27,091 nucleotides of DNA. Source: JAGDXZ01 sp049966915 (GTDB lineage: Archaea; Micrarchaeota; Micrarchaeia; Micrarchaeales; CABMGC01). The stretch covers positions 1 through 27,091 of the forward strand of contig JBMFTS010000006.1 in NCBI GenBank assembly GCA_049966915.1. Direction: 5' to 3'. The position numbers were made by a program, and so were the translations under genes. A model generated the notes under the pieces. The model was not told the DNA's origin. It did no database searches and saw only the letters and a program-made list of their open reading frames with translations. Below are positions 14,635-22,455 of the stretch, piece by piece. How positions within the stretch are numbered: position 1 is the stretch's first letter; each line of letters opens with the position of its first letter.

Positions 14635-15269
14635 CACATCAACCTTTCTGGCTTGCTCATTGTGAGCTTCACGTAAACCGATTTAATGTTGTTCTTGCTT
14701 ACTTTTGAAACCACTGCATTAAGCACTTCTTTTATGTTTTCAAACAGCTTTGCAGGCTCCATGTCTTCTGTGCCGACAGGGCAATGCACAGTAGGCAGGA
14801 ACTTGCCGCTGCTTTTTACTGTAATTTGCCTTGCGCTGTCGCTAGCAAGCTTGCTTATGCTTGTGCCAGGCATTACCGGCTTTGGCATCTTGCCTCTCGG
14901 CCCAAGAAACTGGCCCAAGAAACGCGCAATGTTTGGCATAAGGCTGGATTGCGCGAGCAGGTCATATGCAAGAAGAGCATTAAGCCTTTGCTTGTCGTTT
15001 GCTATTGCAGGTATCTCTTCGGCGCCTATAACTTCTGCGCCGCTTTTCTTTGCTTCTTCGGCCATGTTCCTGTCGCTCGTAAACACAGCTATTTTGCTGC
15101 TCTTGCCCCTGCCGTTTGGCAATAGCACTGAAAGGTTAAGTCTGTTGTTTTGGTCGTTGAAGTTTATGCCCTTGAAATTTATGGCAAGCTCCACAGTTTG
15201 CTTGAACTTGCGCTTGCCTTTGTTCTCGGCCATGAACTTCTCGAAATCCGCGTATTTGTCTTCCAGCAT
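14634..15269 (-). CDS. rpl1: Ribosomal protein L1
   Basis: A 211-residue uL1, which forms the mobile L1 stalk and helps release tRNA from the E site. Family signs are KFKQTVELAINFKGINFNDQ, the LGPRGKMPKPV stretch that follows RFLGQF, and the end KSVYVKLTMSKPE. The ATG at 15269 follows a strong GGAGGG Shine-Dalgarno; the frame extends six codons further but would place the ribosome site inside the coding region. In many archaea L11 precedes L1; here the gene heads the operon and no L11 is seen upstream. L1 represses its own mRNA in methanogens, and a hairpin at the ribosome site fits such control. Confidence 0.96.
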   Translation of the reverse strand: MLEDKYADFEKFMAENKGKRKFKQTVELAINFKGINFNDQNNRLNLSVLLPNGRGKSSKIAVFTSDRNMAEEAKKSGAEVIGAEEIPAIANDKQRLNALLAYDLLAQSSLMPNIARFLGQFLGPRGKMPKPVMPGTSISKLASDSARQITVKSSGKFLPTVHCPVGTEDMEPAKLFENIKEVLNAVVSKVSKNNIKSVYVKLTMSKPERLM

Positions 15270-15284
15270 AATATTACCCTCCTG

Positions 15285-15347
15285 CAAACTGCAGTAGTTA
15301 CGGGATAACTAGCAGGTATATTTGTGAATGAAAAGGTATAAAATATG
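15285..15347 (-). promoter_or_regulatory. Promoter and leader of the L1-P0-P1 operon
   Basis: On the minus strand, a TATA box CATATTTTATACC (15347-15335) should start the transcript near 15315, leaving a leader of about 45 nt. The leader contains a short hairpin CTGCA-GTT-TGCAG (15297-15285), whose 3' arm runs straight into the GGAGGG ribosome-binding site of L1. This is a possible site for L1 autoregulation, as known for methanococcal L1; the actual L1-binding motif was not identified. Confidence 0.45.
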
Positions 15348-15376
15348 TTACGTAGCTGGGCTTGCGACCAATGATA

Positions 15377-15433
15377 GCAGCGCATAACGCTGCAATGCGC
15401 GCAATTGCATGCTGTGCTGGCACAAATTTGTGC
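15377..15433. repeat. Inverted repeats between the L1 and EF-1 alpha promoters
   Basis: GCAGCG (15377-15382) and CGCTGC (15388-15393) form a 6-bp stem with a 5-nt loop. A perfect 14-base palindrome, GCACAAATTTGTGC, lies at 15420-15433, directly before the first AT box toward EF-1 alpha. The position between two strongly expressed, divergent translation operons suggests a shared regulator site. No tRNA or ORF is seen here. Confidence 0.5.
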
Positions 15434-15460
15434 GCTTTATAGAGGAAAAATAAGCAAAGG

Positions 15461-15520
15461 TATTTATAGGTTTACGGCAGTAAACTATTACGAATTAGCT
15501 CTGCTTTTTAAAAGCAAGAG
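15461..15520 (+). promoter_or_regulatory. Promoter and leader of the EF-1 alpha operon
   Basis: A TATA box TATTTATA (15461-15468) should give a start near 15492 and a leader of about 48 nt. The leader holds a hairpin, TGCTTTT (15502-15508) with AAAAGCA (15510-15516), extended by CTC/GAG with one bulged A (15499-15520). The centre of that hairpin, TTTTTAAAAG, is itself a TATA-like box about 30 nt before the ATG, so a second, near-leaderless promoter is possible. AGGT before the ATG at 15540 can serve as ribosome site. Confidence 0.45.
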
Positions 15521-15539
15521 AAACGAATAGGTAGATTTT

Positions 15540-16811
15540 ATGGCAGAAAAACCGCACATGAATTTGATCTTCATAGGGCACATCGACCACGGCAAGTCGA
15601 CAACAGTAGGCAGATTGCTTTACGAAACTGGCAGCATCAGCGAACAGGACCTCAGGAAGCTGAAGGAGGAGGAAGCGAAATACAACCAGGCAACGCTAGA
15701 GTTTGCTTATGTAACAGACGAGCTCAAGGAAGAGAGAGAAAGAGGCATGACAATAGACATAGCAGAAAGGGAATTCCAAACACAAAAGTACTATTTCACT
15801 GTAATAGATGCGCCTGGCCACAGGGACTTCGTAAAGAACATGATAACAGGAGCAAGCCAGGCAGACGCGGCTGTGCTAGTTGTATCAGCAACAGAAGGCA
15901 TACAGCCGCAGACCAGGGAGCATGCGTATTTGGCAAAGGTCCTTGGCATAAACCAGATCGTAATTGGCATAAACAAGATGGATGCCATCGGCTACGACAG
16001 GGTAAAGTTTGACGACGTAAAGACAAAAGTAAGCAACCTGCTCACCACCATAGGCTACGACGTAAGCAAGATACTTTTCGTGCCATACTCCGCGTTGCAG
16101 GGCGACAACGTAGCAAAGCCCTCTGACAAGATGTCATGGTATACCGGGCCTACGCTTCTGCAGGCAATCGACATGTTCGTTCTGCCGCCTAAGCCAGTAG
16201 ACAAGCCGCTCAGACTGCCGTTGCAGGACGTTTATTCGGTATCAGGCTTCGGCACTGTGCCGGTAGGCAGGGTAGAAACAGGGGTTATGAAGCCAGGAGA
16301 TCTTATCATAATAATGCCGCCGGGCATAAAGACCGATGTCAAAAGCATAGAAATGCACCACCAGGCCTTGCAAAAGGCAGAGCCTGGAGACAACATCGGC
16401 TTCAACATAAAAGGCGTTGAAAAGAAGGACCTTAAGCGCGGAGACGTAGTGGGTCCTGCGAGCAACCCGCCAACAGTTGCAGACGAGTTTACCGCACAAA
16501 TCGTAGTGATAAACCACCCGACCGCGATAGCGCCTGGTTACACGCCGGTATTCCACATACACACTGCCCAGGTGGCGTGCACTATAGCTGAAATACTCGA
16601 AAAGAAGGACCCTAAGACAGGCCAAACCATGCAAAAGAACCCCGAATTTATAAAGAACGGAGACGTTGCAATAGTAAGGGTAAAGCCTACAAGGCCCGTG
16701 GTTGTCGAGAAGTACAGCGACTTTCCGCAGCTTGGCCGCTTTGCTGTAAGGGACATGGGAGCCACAGTAGCTGCAGGCATAGTGCTTGATGTCGTAAAGA
16801 AACAAGGCTGA
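15540..16811 (+). CDS. tuf: Translation elongation factor 1 alpha
   Basis: GTPase that delivers aminoacyl-tRNA to the ribosome A site. The 423-residue protein has G1 GHIDHGKST (residues 13-21), the switch region with RERGMTID, G3 DAPGHRDF, G4 NKMD, and domains 2 and 3 (KPLRLPLQDVYSVSGFGTVP; the end GRFAVRDMGATVAAGIVLDV). The Gly in GHIDHGK and the PGHRDFVKNMITGASQADAA stretch place it with archaeal EF-1 alpha rather than bacterial EF-Tu. The length is normal. It is followed after 5 nt by S10, a conserved archaeal pair. The spacing and promoter layout indicate a strong two-gene operon. Confidence 0.98.
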   Translation: MAEKPHMNLIFIGHIDHGKSTTVGRLLYETGSISEQDLRKLKEEEAKYNQATLEFAYVTDELKEERERGMTIDIAEREFQTQKYYFTVIDAPGHRDFVKNMITGASQADAAVLVVSATEGIQPQTREHAYLAKVLGINQIVIGINKMDAIGYDRVKFDDVKTKVSNLLTTIGYDVSKILFVPYSALQGDNVAKPSDKMSWYTGPTLLQAIDMFVLPPKPVDKPLRLPLQDVYSVSGFGTVPVGRVETGVMKPGDLIIIMPPGIKTDVKSIEMHHQALQKAEPGDNIGFNIKGVEKKDLKRGDVVGPASNPPTVADEFTAQIVVINHPTAIAPGYTPVFHIHTAQVACTIAEILEKKDPKTGQTMQKNPEFIKNGDVAIVRVKPTRPVVVEKYSDFPQLGRFAVRDMGATVAAGIVLDVVKKQG

Positions 16812-16816
16812 AGCGC

Positions 16817-17122
16817 ATGGCAATAGCAAGAATAAAACTAATAAGCAAGTCTAAGGAAGCGGCAAGGGACGTTTCCAAGCAGATAGTGGACATAGCAAAG
16901 AGCATAGGGGTAAAGTACAAAGGCCCCATACCTTTGCCTACAAGGCGCATGATAATATCTACACGCAAGACGCCTTGCGGCGACGGCTCTGATACTTACG
17001 ACCACTGGGAAATGGACATTCACAAGTGGGTAGTGGAAATAGACGGCAGCGATCAGGCCCTCAGGCAAGTAATGCGCATACCAGTGCCGGACAGCGTGCA
17101 GATAGAAGTTGTCCTGTCATAA
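16817..17122 (+). CDS. rps10: Ribosomal protein S10
   Basis: A 101-residue uS10, part of the 30S head. It is recognised by ARIKLISKSKEAARDVSKQI, the loop GPIPLPTRRMIISTRKTPCG, and DHWEMDIHKWVVEIDGSDQA, ending VPDSVQIEVVLS. Length and order are typical of archaea. It begins 5 nt after the EF-1 alpha stop, so it depends on that promoter. It converges on metK with 29 nt between the stops. Confidence 0.97.
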   Translation: MAIARIKLISKSKEAARDVSKQIVDIAKSIGVKYKGPIPLPTRRMIISTRKTPCGDGSDTYDHWEMDIHKWVVEIDGSDQALRQVMRIPVPDSVQIEVVLS

Positions 17123-17151
17123 GTTTGTATATTTGTATATTTGGCATTCTT
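17123..17151. terminator. T-rich gap between convergent rps10 and metK
   Basis: Only 29 nt separate the two stops. On the plus strand they hold two copies of TTTGTATA in a T-rich run ending TTTGGCATTCTTTC, the type of pyrimidine-rich sequence that ends archaeal transcripts. It has no hairpin. Confidence 0.4.
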
Positions 17152-18327
17152 TCATGCGCTAGATGTTTTTGCATTTGCCAAGTACTTCCTCAGAACTCTT
17201 GCTTTGTCCAGCCTTTCCCAAGTGAATGATTCGCCTTTTCGCCCGAAATGACCATAGGCTGCAGTGCTTTTGTATATGGGTCTGCGGAGCTTAAGCTCTT
17301 TTATGATCGCCGCTGGCCTCATGTCAAAATGCCTTTTGACTATTGCGGTTATTTCTTCGTCGCTAAGCTTGCCTGTACCGTCAGTCTTCACATAAAACCC
17401 TACAGGCTCTGCCTGGCCTATGGCATAGGCTATTTGCACTTCGCACACGTCAGCAAGCCCAGAAGCCACTACGTTCTTTGCTATGTACCTTGCGTAGTAT
17501 GCTGCAGACCTGTCTACTTTTGTAGGATCCTTGCCGCTGAAGCAACCTCCGCCTGACTTGCCTATGCCGCCATATCCGTCAACGACAGTTTTTCTGCCAG
17601 TGAGCCCTGAATCTGCCAGCGTGCCGCCTATTACAAACCGGCCTGTGCCGTTTATCACTATTTTTGTGCTGTCGTCGAGCAGCTCCTTGGGTATGACCTT
17701 TTTTATTACCTCCTTCTTTATGTCGCTTCTCAGCTTTTCAATACCGACTTTCTCGTTGTGCTGGGCAGCGATTACTATCGCACTGACCTTCTTGGGCTTG
17801 CCGTCAACATACTCTACTGTTACTTGAGACTTGCCATCAGGCCTCAAATATGGCAGCACTTTGCTTTTCCTGCATGCAGTAAGCCTTTTGACAAGTCCGT
17901 GAGCAAGCATTATGGGCAGGGGCATAAGCTCGCTGGTTTCTTTGCAGGCATAGCCGAACACGAATCCTTGGTCGCCAGCTCCCAGCTCCGCCCCTTTGCT
18001 TTCGTTTACGCCGACTGCGATGTCTGGGGACTGCTCTTCTATAGAAACTACGACGCCGCAGGTGGCCCAGTCAAGGCCGTCCTTGGCGTTGTCAAGCCCT
18101 ATCTCTTTTAAGGTTTGCCTTACCACGTTTGGTATATTGATTCGAGCAGTAGTCGTTATCTGACCTGTCACTACTACCATGCCCTGCATTATCAGGGTTT
18201 CGCAATCAACGTGCGCGTCAGGATCCTTTTCCAGAACGGCGTCTAGCACCGCGTCGGAAACCTGGTCGGCTACCTTGTCTGGGTGCCCCTCGGTAACGCT
18301 CTCCGATGTCACAAAATACCTTGACAT
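17152..18327 (-). CDS. metK: S-adenosylmethionine synthetase, bacterial/eukaryotic-type family
   Basis: Makes SAM from methionine and ATP. The 391-residue protein shows the classical family: SVTEGHPDKVADQVSDAVLD with the catalytic His15, GAGDQGFVFGYA (116-127), LPIMLAHGLVKRL, and GGGCFSGKDPTKVDRSAAYY with the ARYIAKN that follows (about 255-280). Most archaea instead use a divergent archaeal SAM synthetase that lacks these signatures, so this gene points to transfer from bacteria or retention of the other family. It is the last gene of the idi - deoxyhypusine synthase - sulfatase-like operon, 18 nt after the previous stop, with an AAGGG-type site before its ATG. SAM can feed spermidine synthesis and so the deoxyhypusine synthase in the same operon. 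Confidence 0.96.
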   Translation of the reverse strand: MSRYFVTSESVTEGHPDKVADQVSDAVLDAVLEKDPDAHVDCETLIMQGMVVVTGQITTTARINIPNVVRQTLKEIGLDNAKDGLDWATCGVVVSIEEQSPDIAVGVNESKGAELGAGDQGFVFGYACKETSELMPLPIMLAHGLVKRLTACRKSKVLPYLRPDGKSQVTVEYVDGKPKKVSAIVIAAQHNEKVGIEKLRSDIKKEVIKKVIPKELLDDSTKIVINGTGRFVIGGTLADSGLTGRKTVVDGYGGIGKSGGGCFSGKDPTKVDRSAAYYARYIAKNVVASGLADVCEVQIAYAIGQAEPVGFYVKTDGTGKLSDEEITAIVKRHFDMRPAAIIKELKLRRPIYKSTAAYGHFGRKGESFTWERLDKARVLRKYLANAKTSSA

Positions 18328-18345
18328 GCTATTACCCTTTCGGGC

Positions 18346-19788
18346 TTACATCGCTTTTTCTGCAGAAAGCATTTTGCGAGCGATTTCCTTTTTGCCCGAA
18401 ATTATGTTTTGTGTTTCCTCAGGATCCGCTTTTAAATCATACAACTCCGCGTGTTTATTTTTGTAAACGATTAGCTTGTAATTCTGATAGTAAACGGCAG
18501 TGGCGAACATGTTGAGCCTTTTCTTGGTTTCGTAAATGCCATTAGCGTAGCGCGACCTGCTTCTGAGTTTTTTGAGAAGGCCCAGATCCCAGAATTCTGT
18601 TATGCCTACATGGTCTGCGAACACGAAGTTGTCGGCTCTCAGATTGCCGTTGACATCGTCGGCTGCGCCATTGCCTATATTTAGCAGCGATTGGTGCAGT
18701 GCCGAGAGGCTTACAGGCTTGCCGACGCGCTCCCTAATGCGCACTTGTTTGCCGTCAACAAATCGCGCAGTCACAAGAGGCACGTGCACCAGCTCCTGGT
18801 AAGGAAACATGTTGTGGTACATAAGCCCGTGCTCGGCAAATGCCTGGCCGTGGTCGCTAGCAATGACCACTACCGCGTTTTCTAGAACGCCGCTGCTTTT
18901 AAGCGTGCCCAGAAGCTCGCCGACTTTGGAGTCGAGATATGCCACGCGTTTCTTGTACGCCTCGCTTATTATTTTTATGTTAGACGGGTCTGCAAGCCCG
19001 GTAAGATAAAGCCATTTTTCCTGGTCTATATCCGCATAGCCTTTTCCGACAAGATTTGTCGGATAGCCTTCATGGCCTTCCATGTAGTTGATAAATATGA
19101 ATTTCTTGCCGTCGCCGCTGGCGTGCAAGTACTTTGCAATTTCCCTATTTGTCTTCTTTGCGCCTGAGTCGAGTTTGAAGAAGCCGTACCTTGCTGCAAA
19201 ATGTGCATCAAGCCTGCGCTTGAGCGACAAGTACAATTCGTCGAGCTTCTGCCTTGGCACAATCCTAGAAACCGCGTAGGACATGTTTATAAAATAATTT
19301 CTAAGCCGTCTGTTCGCAACTATGCTAAGCTCCAATCTAGTCAGCGCACTTTTCTTCACCTTGTTGTTAAGCCAAATGTTATTTACGTAGTCGAAGCCGT
19401 TTGCAAGCCCAGTGCCCACAGAAAGGAATGGGTTGTTTGAGAAAAGCGCAGTCTTGTAGCCAAGATAGTGCAACCTAGTGGCAAGCGTCATTTCCTTTGG
19501 GCCAAGGTATCGCACGCGCTCCACGAACGGGTCTATGCCAGTATCGTAGTTCTTAAACATGTCTTTTGAAAATGCGCCCATGTTTTTTACGCGCATGCCA
19601 GTAAACAGTGATGCGTGCGAGGGCGCGGTGTATGTACCTGGTGCTATGGCATTATCGTACACGACGCCGTTATTTGCTATCTTTTCCATTACTGGAAGCC
19701 GCAAGCTTCCAGAGTAAATGCGCAAGTAGTCTGCGCGCAACGTATCAAGCATGATGAAAATTATGTTAGGCCTGCCAATAGCTCTCAT
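18346..19788 (-). CDS. Sulfatase / alkaline-phosphatase-superfamily hydrolase
   Basis: A 480-residue member of the sulfatase fold. The N-terminal metal site is PNIIFIMLDTLRADYL (Asp15), and the nucleophile region is GTYTAPSHASLFTG (about 51-64). A second metal cluster is VVIASDHGQAFAEHGLMYHN, and the C-terminus has ELYDLKADPEETQNI, typical of arylsulfatase-like proteins. The CxPxR or SxPxR motif needed for formylglycine is absent: Thr54 or Ser57 is the only candidate nucleophile, as in phosphoglycerol- or phosphoethanolamine-transferase relatives. No signal peptide is visible, so it appears cytoplasmic, which is unusual. The substrate is unknown; a phosphate ester is more likely than a sulfate. 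It lies 12 nt after the deoxyhypusine synthase stop and 18 nt before metK. Confidence 0.85.
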   Translation of the reverse strand: MRAIGRPNIIFIMLDTLRADYLRIYSGSLRLPVMEKIANNGVVYDNAIAPGTYTAPSHASLFTGMRVKNMGAFSKDMFKNYDTGIDPFVERVRYLGPKEMTLATRLHYLGYKTALFSNNPFLSVGTGLANGFDYVNNIWLNNKVKKSALTRLELSIVANRRLRNYFINMSYAVSRIVPRQKLDELYLSLKRRLDAHFAARYGFFKLDSGAKKTNREIAKYLHASGDGKKFIFINYMEGHEGYPTNLVGKGYADIDQEKWLYLTGLADPSNIKIISEAYKKRVAYLDSKVGELLGTLKSSGVLENAVVVIASDHGQAFAEHGLMYHNMFPYQELVHVPLVTARFVDGKQVRIRERVGKPVSLSALHQSLLNIGNGAADDVNGNLRADNFVFADHVGITEFWDLGLLKKLRSRSRYANGIYETKKRLNMFATAVYYQNYKLIVYKNKHAELYDLKADPEETQNIISGKKEIARKMLSAEKAM

Positions 19789-19800
19789 TTTTGCCTCGCC

Positions 19801-20808
19801 TTACACAACGCCTGCTGCAGCAAACATTATTGGCACTATTATTGTCGCGTCTCCGTCTATTGTAGAGTATTTAGCGCGCTCTTTTATCTTGCCCCACGAA
19901 ACCGCTTCGTTGAGCCTTGCGCCAGACAAGCTGCCGTCGAACTGCGTTGCCGTAGTAACATAAACGGCGTAGTCAAGACCGCCCTTGAACTGGTTCCACC
20001 ATATGACATGGTGCTTGCTTATGCCGCCGCCTATCATGAACGCGCCAGTTACTTTGTTGTCGAAAGCTATGTCGCTCAGCTTGAGCTCATCCCTTATAAG
20101 GTTAAGCTTGAAATCGTGTGTTTGCGAAAATATGGCAAGGTGCGTGCCGAATGCGCCGTCAAGAATGCCAGGATTGAAAACTGGGACATTGTGCAAGTAT
20201 GCCTGCCTGAGTACGGAGCCTTCGTCTTTTATGCGCTTGCCAAACTCGTATAGCAGCTCGCTGGCGCTGTACTCTTTCTTGTAATCCGGCGAGGAGTAAA
20301 TGTCATTCATTATTTCGTAGAACCTTTTCTCCACCTCCATCCCGTAGTCTTTTTGGCCTATGAAGACGTTGCCGAGCCTGTAGATATTGGCCTTGTGCAG
20401 TTCGGCGTCGTCGGCATAAAAGCTGCCGAGCCTGTACTTGCCTCCGTAAGACCTAGCAAGGTCGTGATCTATTGTGCCGCCGGTTGTGATTATCGCATCA
20501 AAATGCTTTATTGCACCTGCTATTACTCCGCGCATTCCGGTTGAGATTATGTCGGCAGGAAAAGAAAGAAAGTTGAACGATTCAGAATCAGCGAGCATTC
20601 GCTGCAATATATCTATTCCGTAAATCATGTGCTGCGCGGAGAAGCCGCCGATATAGCGCATTGAGCGTATAAGTTGCTCCACTGTCATGCCTTTGCGTAG
20701 CTTTACATCTACTACCTCTTTGCCAAGATATTCCTTCCTGGCGTTGCCATACTTCAACCTTGTCACGCTGCCCTTCCTTTCCTTTTTTGTTGTTCTTTCT
20801 TCTGCCAC
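19801..20808 (-). CDS. dys: Deoxyhypusine synthase
   Basis: Transfers the aminobutyl group of spermidine to a lysine of aIF5A with NAD as cofactor, the first step of hypusine formation. The 335-residue protein has GMRGVIAGAIKHFDAIITTG and GTIDHDL (NAD/spermidine region), VFNPGILDGAFGTHL, MIGGGISKHHVIWW, TTATQFDGSLSGARLNEAVS and the catalytic Lys in SWGKI (about 307). It uses a GTG start at 20808, five codons before a basic N-terminal tail; a GGGT motif sits upstream. It starts 4 nt after the idi stop and is followed by the sulfatase-like gene. All key residues are present, so it should be active if spermidine is made or imported. Confidence 0.97.
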   Translation of the reverse strand: MAEERTTKKERKGSVTRLKYGNARKEYLGKEVVDVKLRKGMTVEQLIRSMRYIGGFSAQHMIYGIDILQRMLADSESFNFLSFPADIISTGMRGVIAGAIKHFDAIITTGGTIDHDLARSYGGKYRLGSFYADDAELHKANIYRLGNVFIGQKDYGMEVEKRFYEIMNDIYSSPDYKKEYSASELLYEFGKRIKDEGSVLRQAYLHNVPVFNPGILDGAFGTHLAIFSQTHDFKLNLIRDELKLSDIAFDNKVTGAFMIGGGISKHHVIWWNQFKGGLDYAVYVTTATQFDGSLSGARLNEAVSWGKIKERAKYSTIDGDATIIVPIMFAAAGVV

Positions 20809-20812
20809 TTAA

Positions 20813-21355
20813 TTACCCGTTTAACTTTTGGTAAGCATCAATGACCTGGTTTATGCATATCCTGAGCCAAGGCGTGTACTGGTCCGGCGCGCTTGCTATG
20901 CTCGACCGCAACTCTTCTAGCGACACATACTTGTAATCTGATGCTTCCTCGCTGTTGAGAATAGGCTCGCCGTCGTATCTGCCGAAGAGCACATGGTCGT
21001 ATTCCCATTCCGTAAGTCCGTTGCCAACGTCGGTTTTGTAAATGAAATGAAACTGCTCGGCAAGATCGCAGTCGAACCCCATTTCCTCTTTTAGGCGCCT
21101 GTGTGCGGCTTCTATCACGCTCTCGCCGACAAGCGGATGCGAGCAGCAAGTGTTGCTCCATTTGCCGGCAGAGTGATACTTGCCCATGGCCCTTTTCTGC
21201 AAGAGGGTTTCCCCTTTGCTGTTGAAGACGAATATAGAAAACGCCCTGTGCAGTTTTCCTCCGTGCATATGGGCTTCGAGCTTGTCGGCAGTGCCGACTT
21301 GGTTGTCGTTTTCATCAACAAGCACGACTAGTTGATGCTCATTTCCGGAACTCAC
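20813..21355 (-). CDS. idi: Isopentenyl-diphosphate isomerase, type I
   Basis: Interconverts IPP and DMAPP. The 180-residue Nudix-fold protein has KLEAHMHGGKLHRAFS (metal His 29, 31 and 36), the active-site Cys in NTCCSHP (70-71), the Nudix stretch AAHRRLKEEMGF, and the acid residues of EWEYDH (Glu116, Glu118). Type I is the bacterial/eukaryotic form; many archaea use the flavin-dependent type II, so this is a notable but not unique choice. It starts with GTG at 21355 as no ATG is near. It is the first gene of the four-gene minus-strand operon and diverges from mevalonate kinase across 83 nt, so the two may share control. Confidence 0.96.
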   Translation of the reverse strand: MSSGNEHQLVVLVDENDNQVGTADKLEAHMHGGKLHRAFSIFVFNSKGETLLQKRAMGKYHSAGKWSNTCCSHPLVGESVIEAAHRRLKEEMGFDCDLAEQFHFIYKTDVGNGLTEWEYDHVLFGRYDGEPILNSEEASDYKYVSLEELRSSIASAPDQYTPWLRICINQVIDAYQKLNG

Positions 21356-21403
21356 AAAATCACTGCAAAAGGCAAGAGCCCTTATTGAATTTGGCGCATT
21401 ACC

Positions 21404-21418
21404 TTATTATATTTATAG
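21404..21418 (+). promoter_or_regulatory. TATA box of mevalonate kinase
   Basis: TTATTATATTTATAG is centred about 28 nt before the ATG at 21439. The position implies a leaderless message and supports that start. An AT-rich block toward idi (about 21375-21386) may serve the opposite direction. Confidence 0.65.
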
Positions 21419-21438
21419 CTTTGTTCCGCTTTTTATTC

Positions 21439-22455
21439 ATGGAATACGAAGTAAAAGCGCCCGGAGTAATAAAGCTGCTTGGCGAACATGCAGTAGTATA
21501 CGGCAAACTTTCGCTGGCAATGGCCATAGACGTATATGCTTCTGCCAAGTCGTCTGAAAGCGGCACTTTCGCGATTGTGCTGAAAGATCTCGGCAAAAGC
21601 AGAAGATTTGGCTCACGAGAGCTTGGCGCCTTGTACAAGTCGTTTATGTCCAGAAAAACAATAGGCGAATACATTGCCGGCAATGCCACATATGGCGAAT
21701 TCCTGCCGTTTGCAACGGTGCTTGCCGTGGCAAGCGCCGAATATGGAATAAATGCGCAGAAAATAGTGCTGCATTCAAACATACCAATGCAAAAGGGATT
21801 CGCCAGCAGCGCAGCCCTCTCTGCCGCGTTGGCGACTTCGCTGCTTGCAAAGACGCGCGCAACCGACGCCGAAATAGTCGAACTTGCCAGAGTCGGCGAA
21901 ATAGTAATGCACAAAAGCGAGGGCGCAGGCAAGATAGACGCAAATGCCTCATATTATGGCGGCCTTGTCGCATATTCGCAGAAAGACGGTGCCAGAAGAA
22001 TAGAGGATGCTGAGGCGCCAAGCATGCTTGCAATAGATACCGGACCAAAGAAAAGCACTGCTGAAACAGTAGGGCATGTGGCAAAGCTTTTTGAGCATGA
22101 AAAGGCGAAAACCATGCGAGTGTTAGATGCGATAGAGAAGTGCACGCTTAAGGGCATAGAGGCATTGAAGAGCAAGAACTTCAAGGCGTTCGGAGCGGCA
22201 ATGTACGAAGATCAAGAATATCTAAAAAAGCTAGGAGTGTCGAGCCGCAGCCTTGACAAGGCAGTAAGCATAGCGAAGAGGCACGGCGCATATGGAGCAA
22301 AGCTCAGCGGCGGAGGCGGGGGCGGCATAGCGATAGCAATAGACAAGGAGGGCCTGAAGGAAACGATGGAAAAGGCCGGCTTTACGTGCATGCGCGTAAG
22401 CATGGCTGCGGAAGGCGCAAAAACAGCATGCGAGCATGCTAGAACTACGCGCTAA
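21439..22455 (+). CDS. mvk: Mevalonate kinase
   Basis: Phosphorylates mevalonate to mevalonate-5-phosphate with ATP. This GHMP kinase of 338 residues starts MEYEVKAPGVIKLLGEHAVV, the usual N-terminus with the GEHAVVYGK site. The ATP-binding loop is QKGFASSAALSAALA, in place of the common GLGSSAA. The third GHMP motif is AKLSGGGGGGIAIAI. The open frame begins 18 codons earlier at a TTG, but that part encodes a hydrophobic stretch over the TATA box and is rejected. The stop overlaps the convergent isopentenyl phosphate kinase stop by 4 nt. Confidence 0.95.
   Translation: MEYEVKAPGVIKLLGEHAVVYGKLSLAMAIDVYASAKSSESGTFAIVLKDLGKSRRFGSRELGALYKSFMSRKTIGEYIAGNATYGEFLPFATVLAVASAEYGINAQKIVLHSNIPMQKGFASSAALSAALATSLLAKTRATDAEIVELARVGEIVMHKSEGAGKIDANASYYGGLVAYSQKDGARRIEDAEAPSMLAIDTGPKKSTAETVGHVAKLFEHEKAKTMRVLDAIEKCTLKGIEALKSKNFKAFGAAMYEDQEYLKKLGVSSRSLDKAVSIAKRHGAYGAKLSGGGGGGIAIAIDKEGLKETMEKAGFTCMRVSMAAEGAKTACEHARTTR

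Noticed and set aside
16242..16829. 195-codon minus-strand frame inside the EF-1 alpha gene
   Set aside because: Antisense to a highly conserved gene; Tyr/Cys/His-rich translation without family features.
21385..21438. N-terminal hydrophobic extension of mevalonate kinase from a TTG codon
   Set aside because: It overlaps the TATA box and precedes the canonical MEYEVKAPGVIKLLGEH start; no signal peptide is expected on this enzyme.
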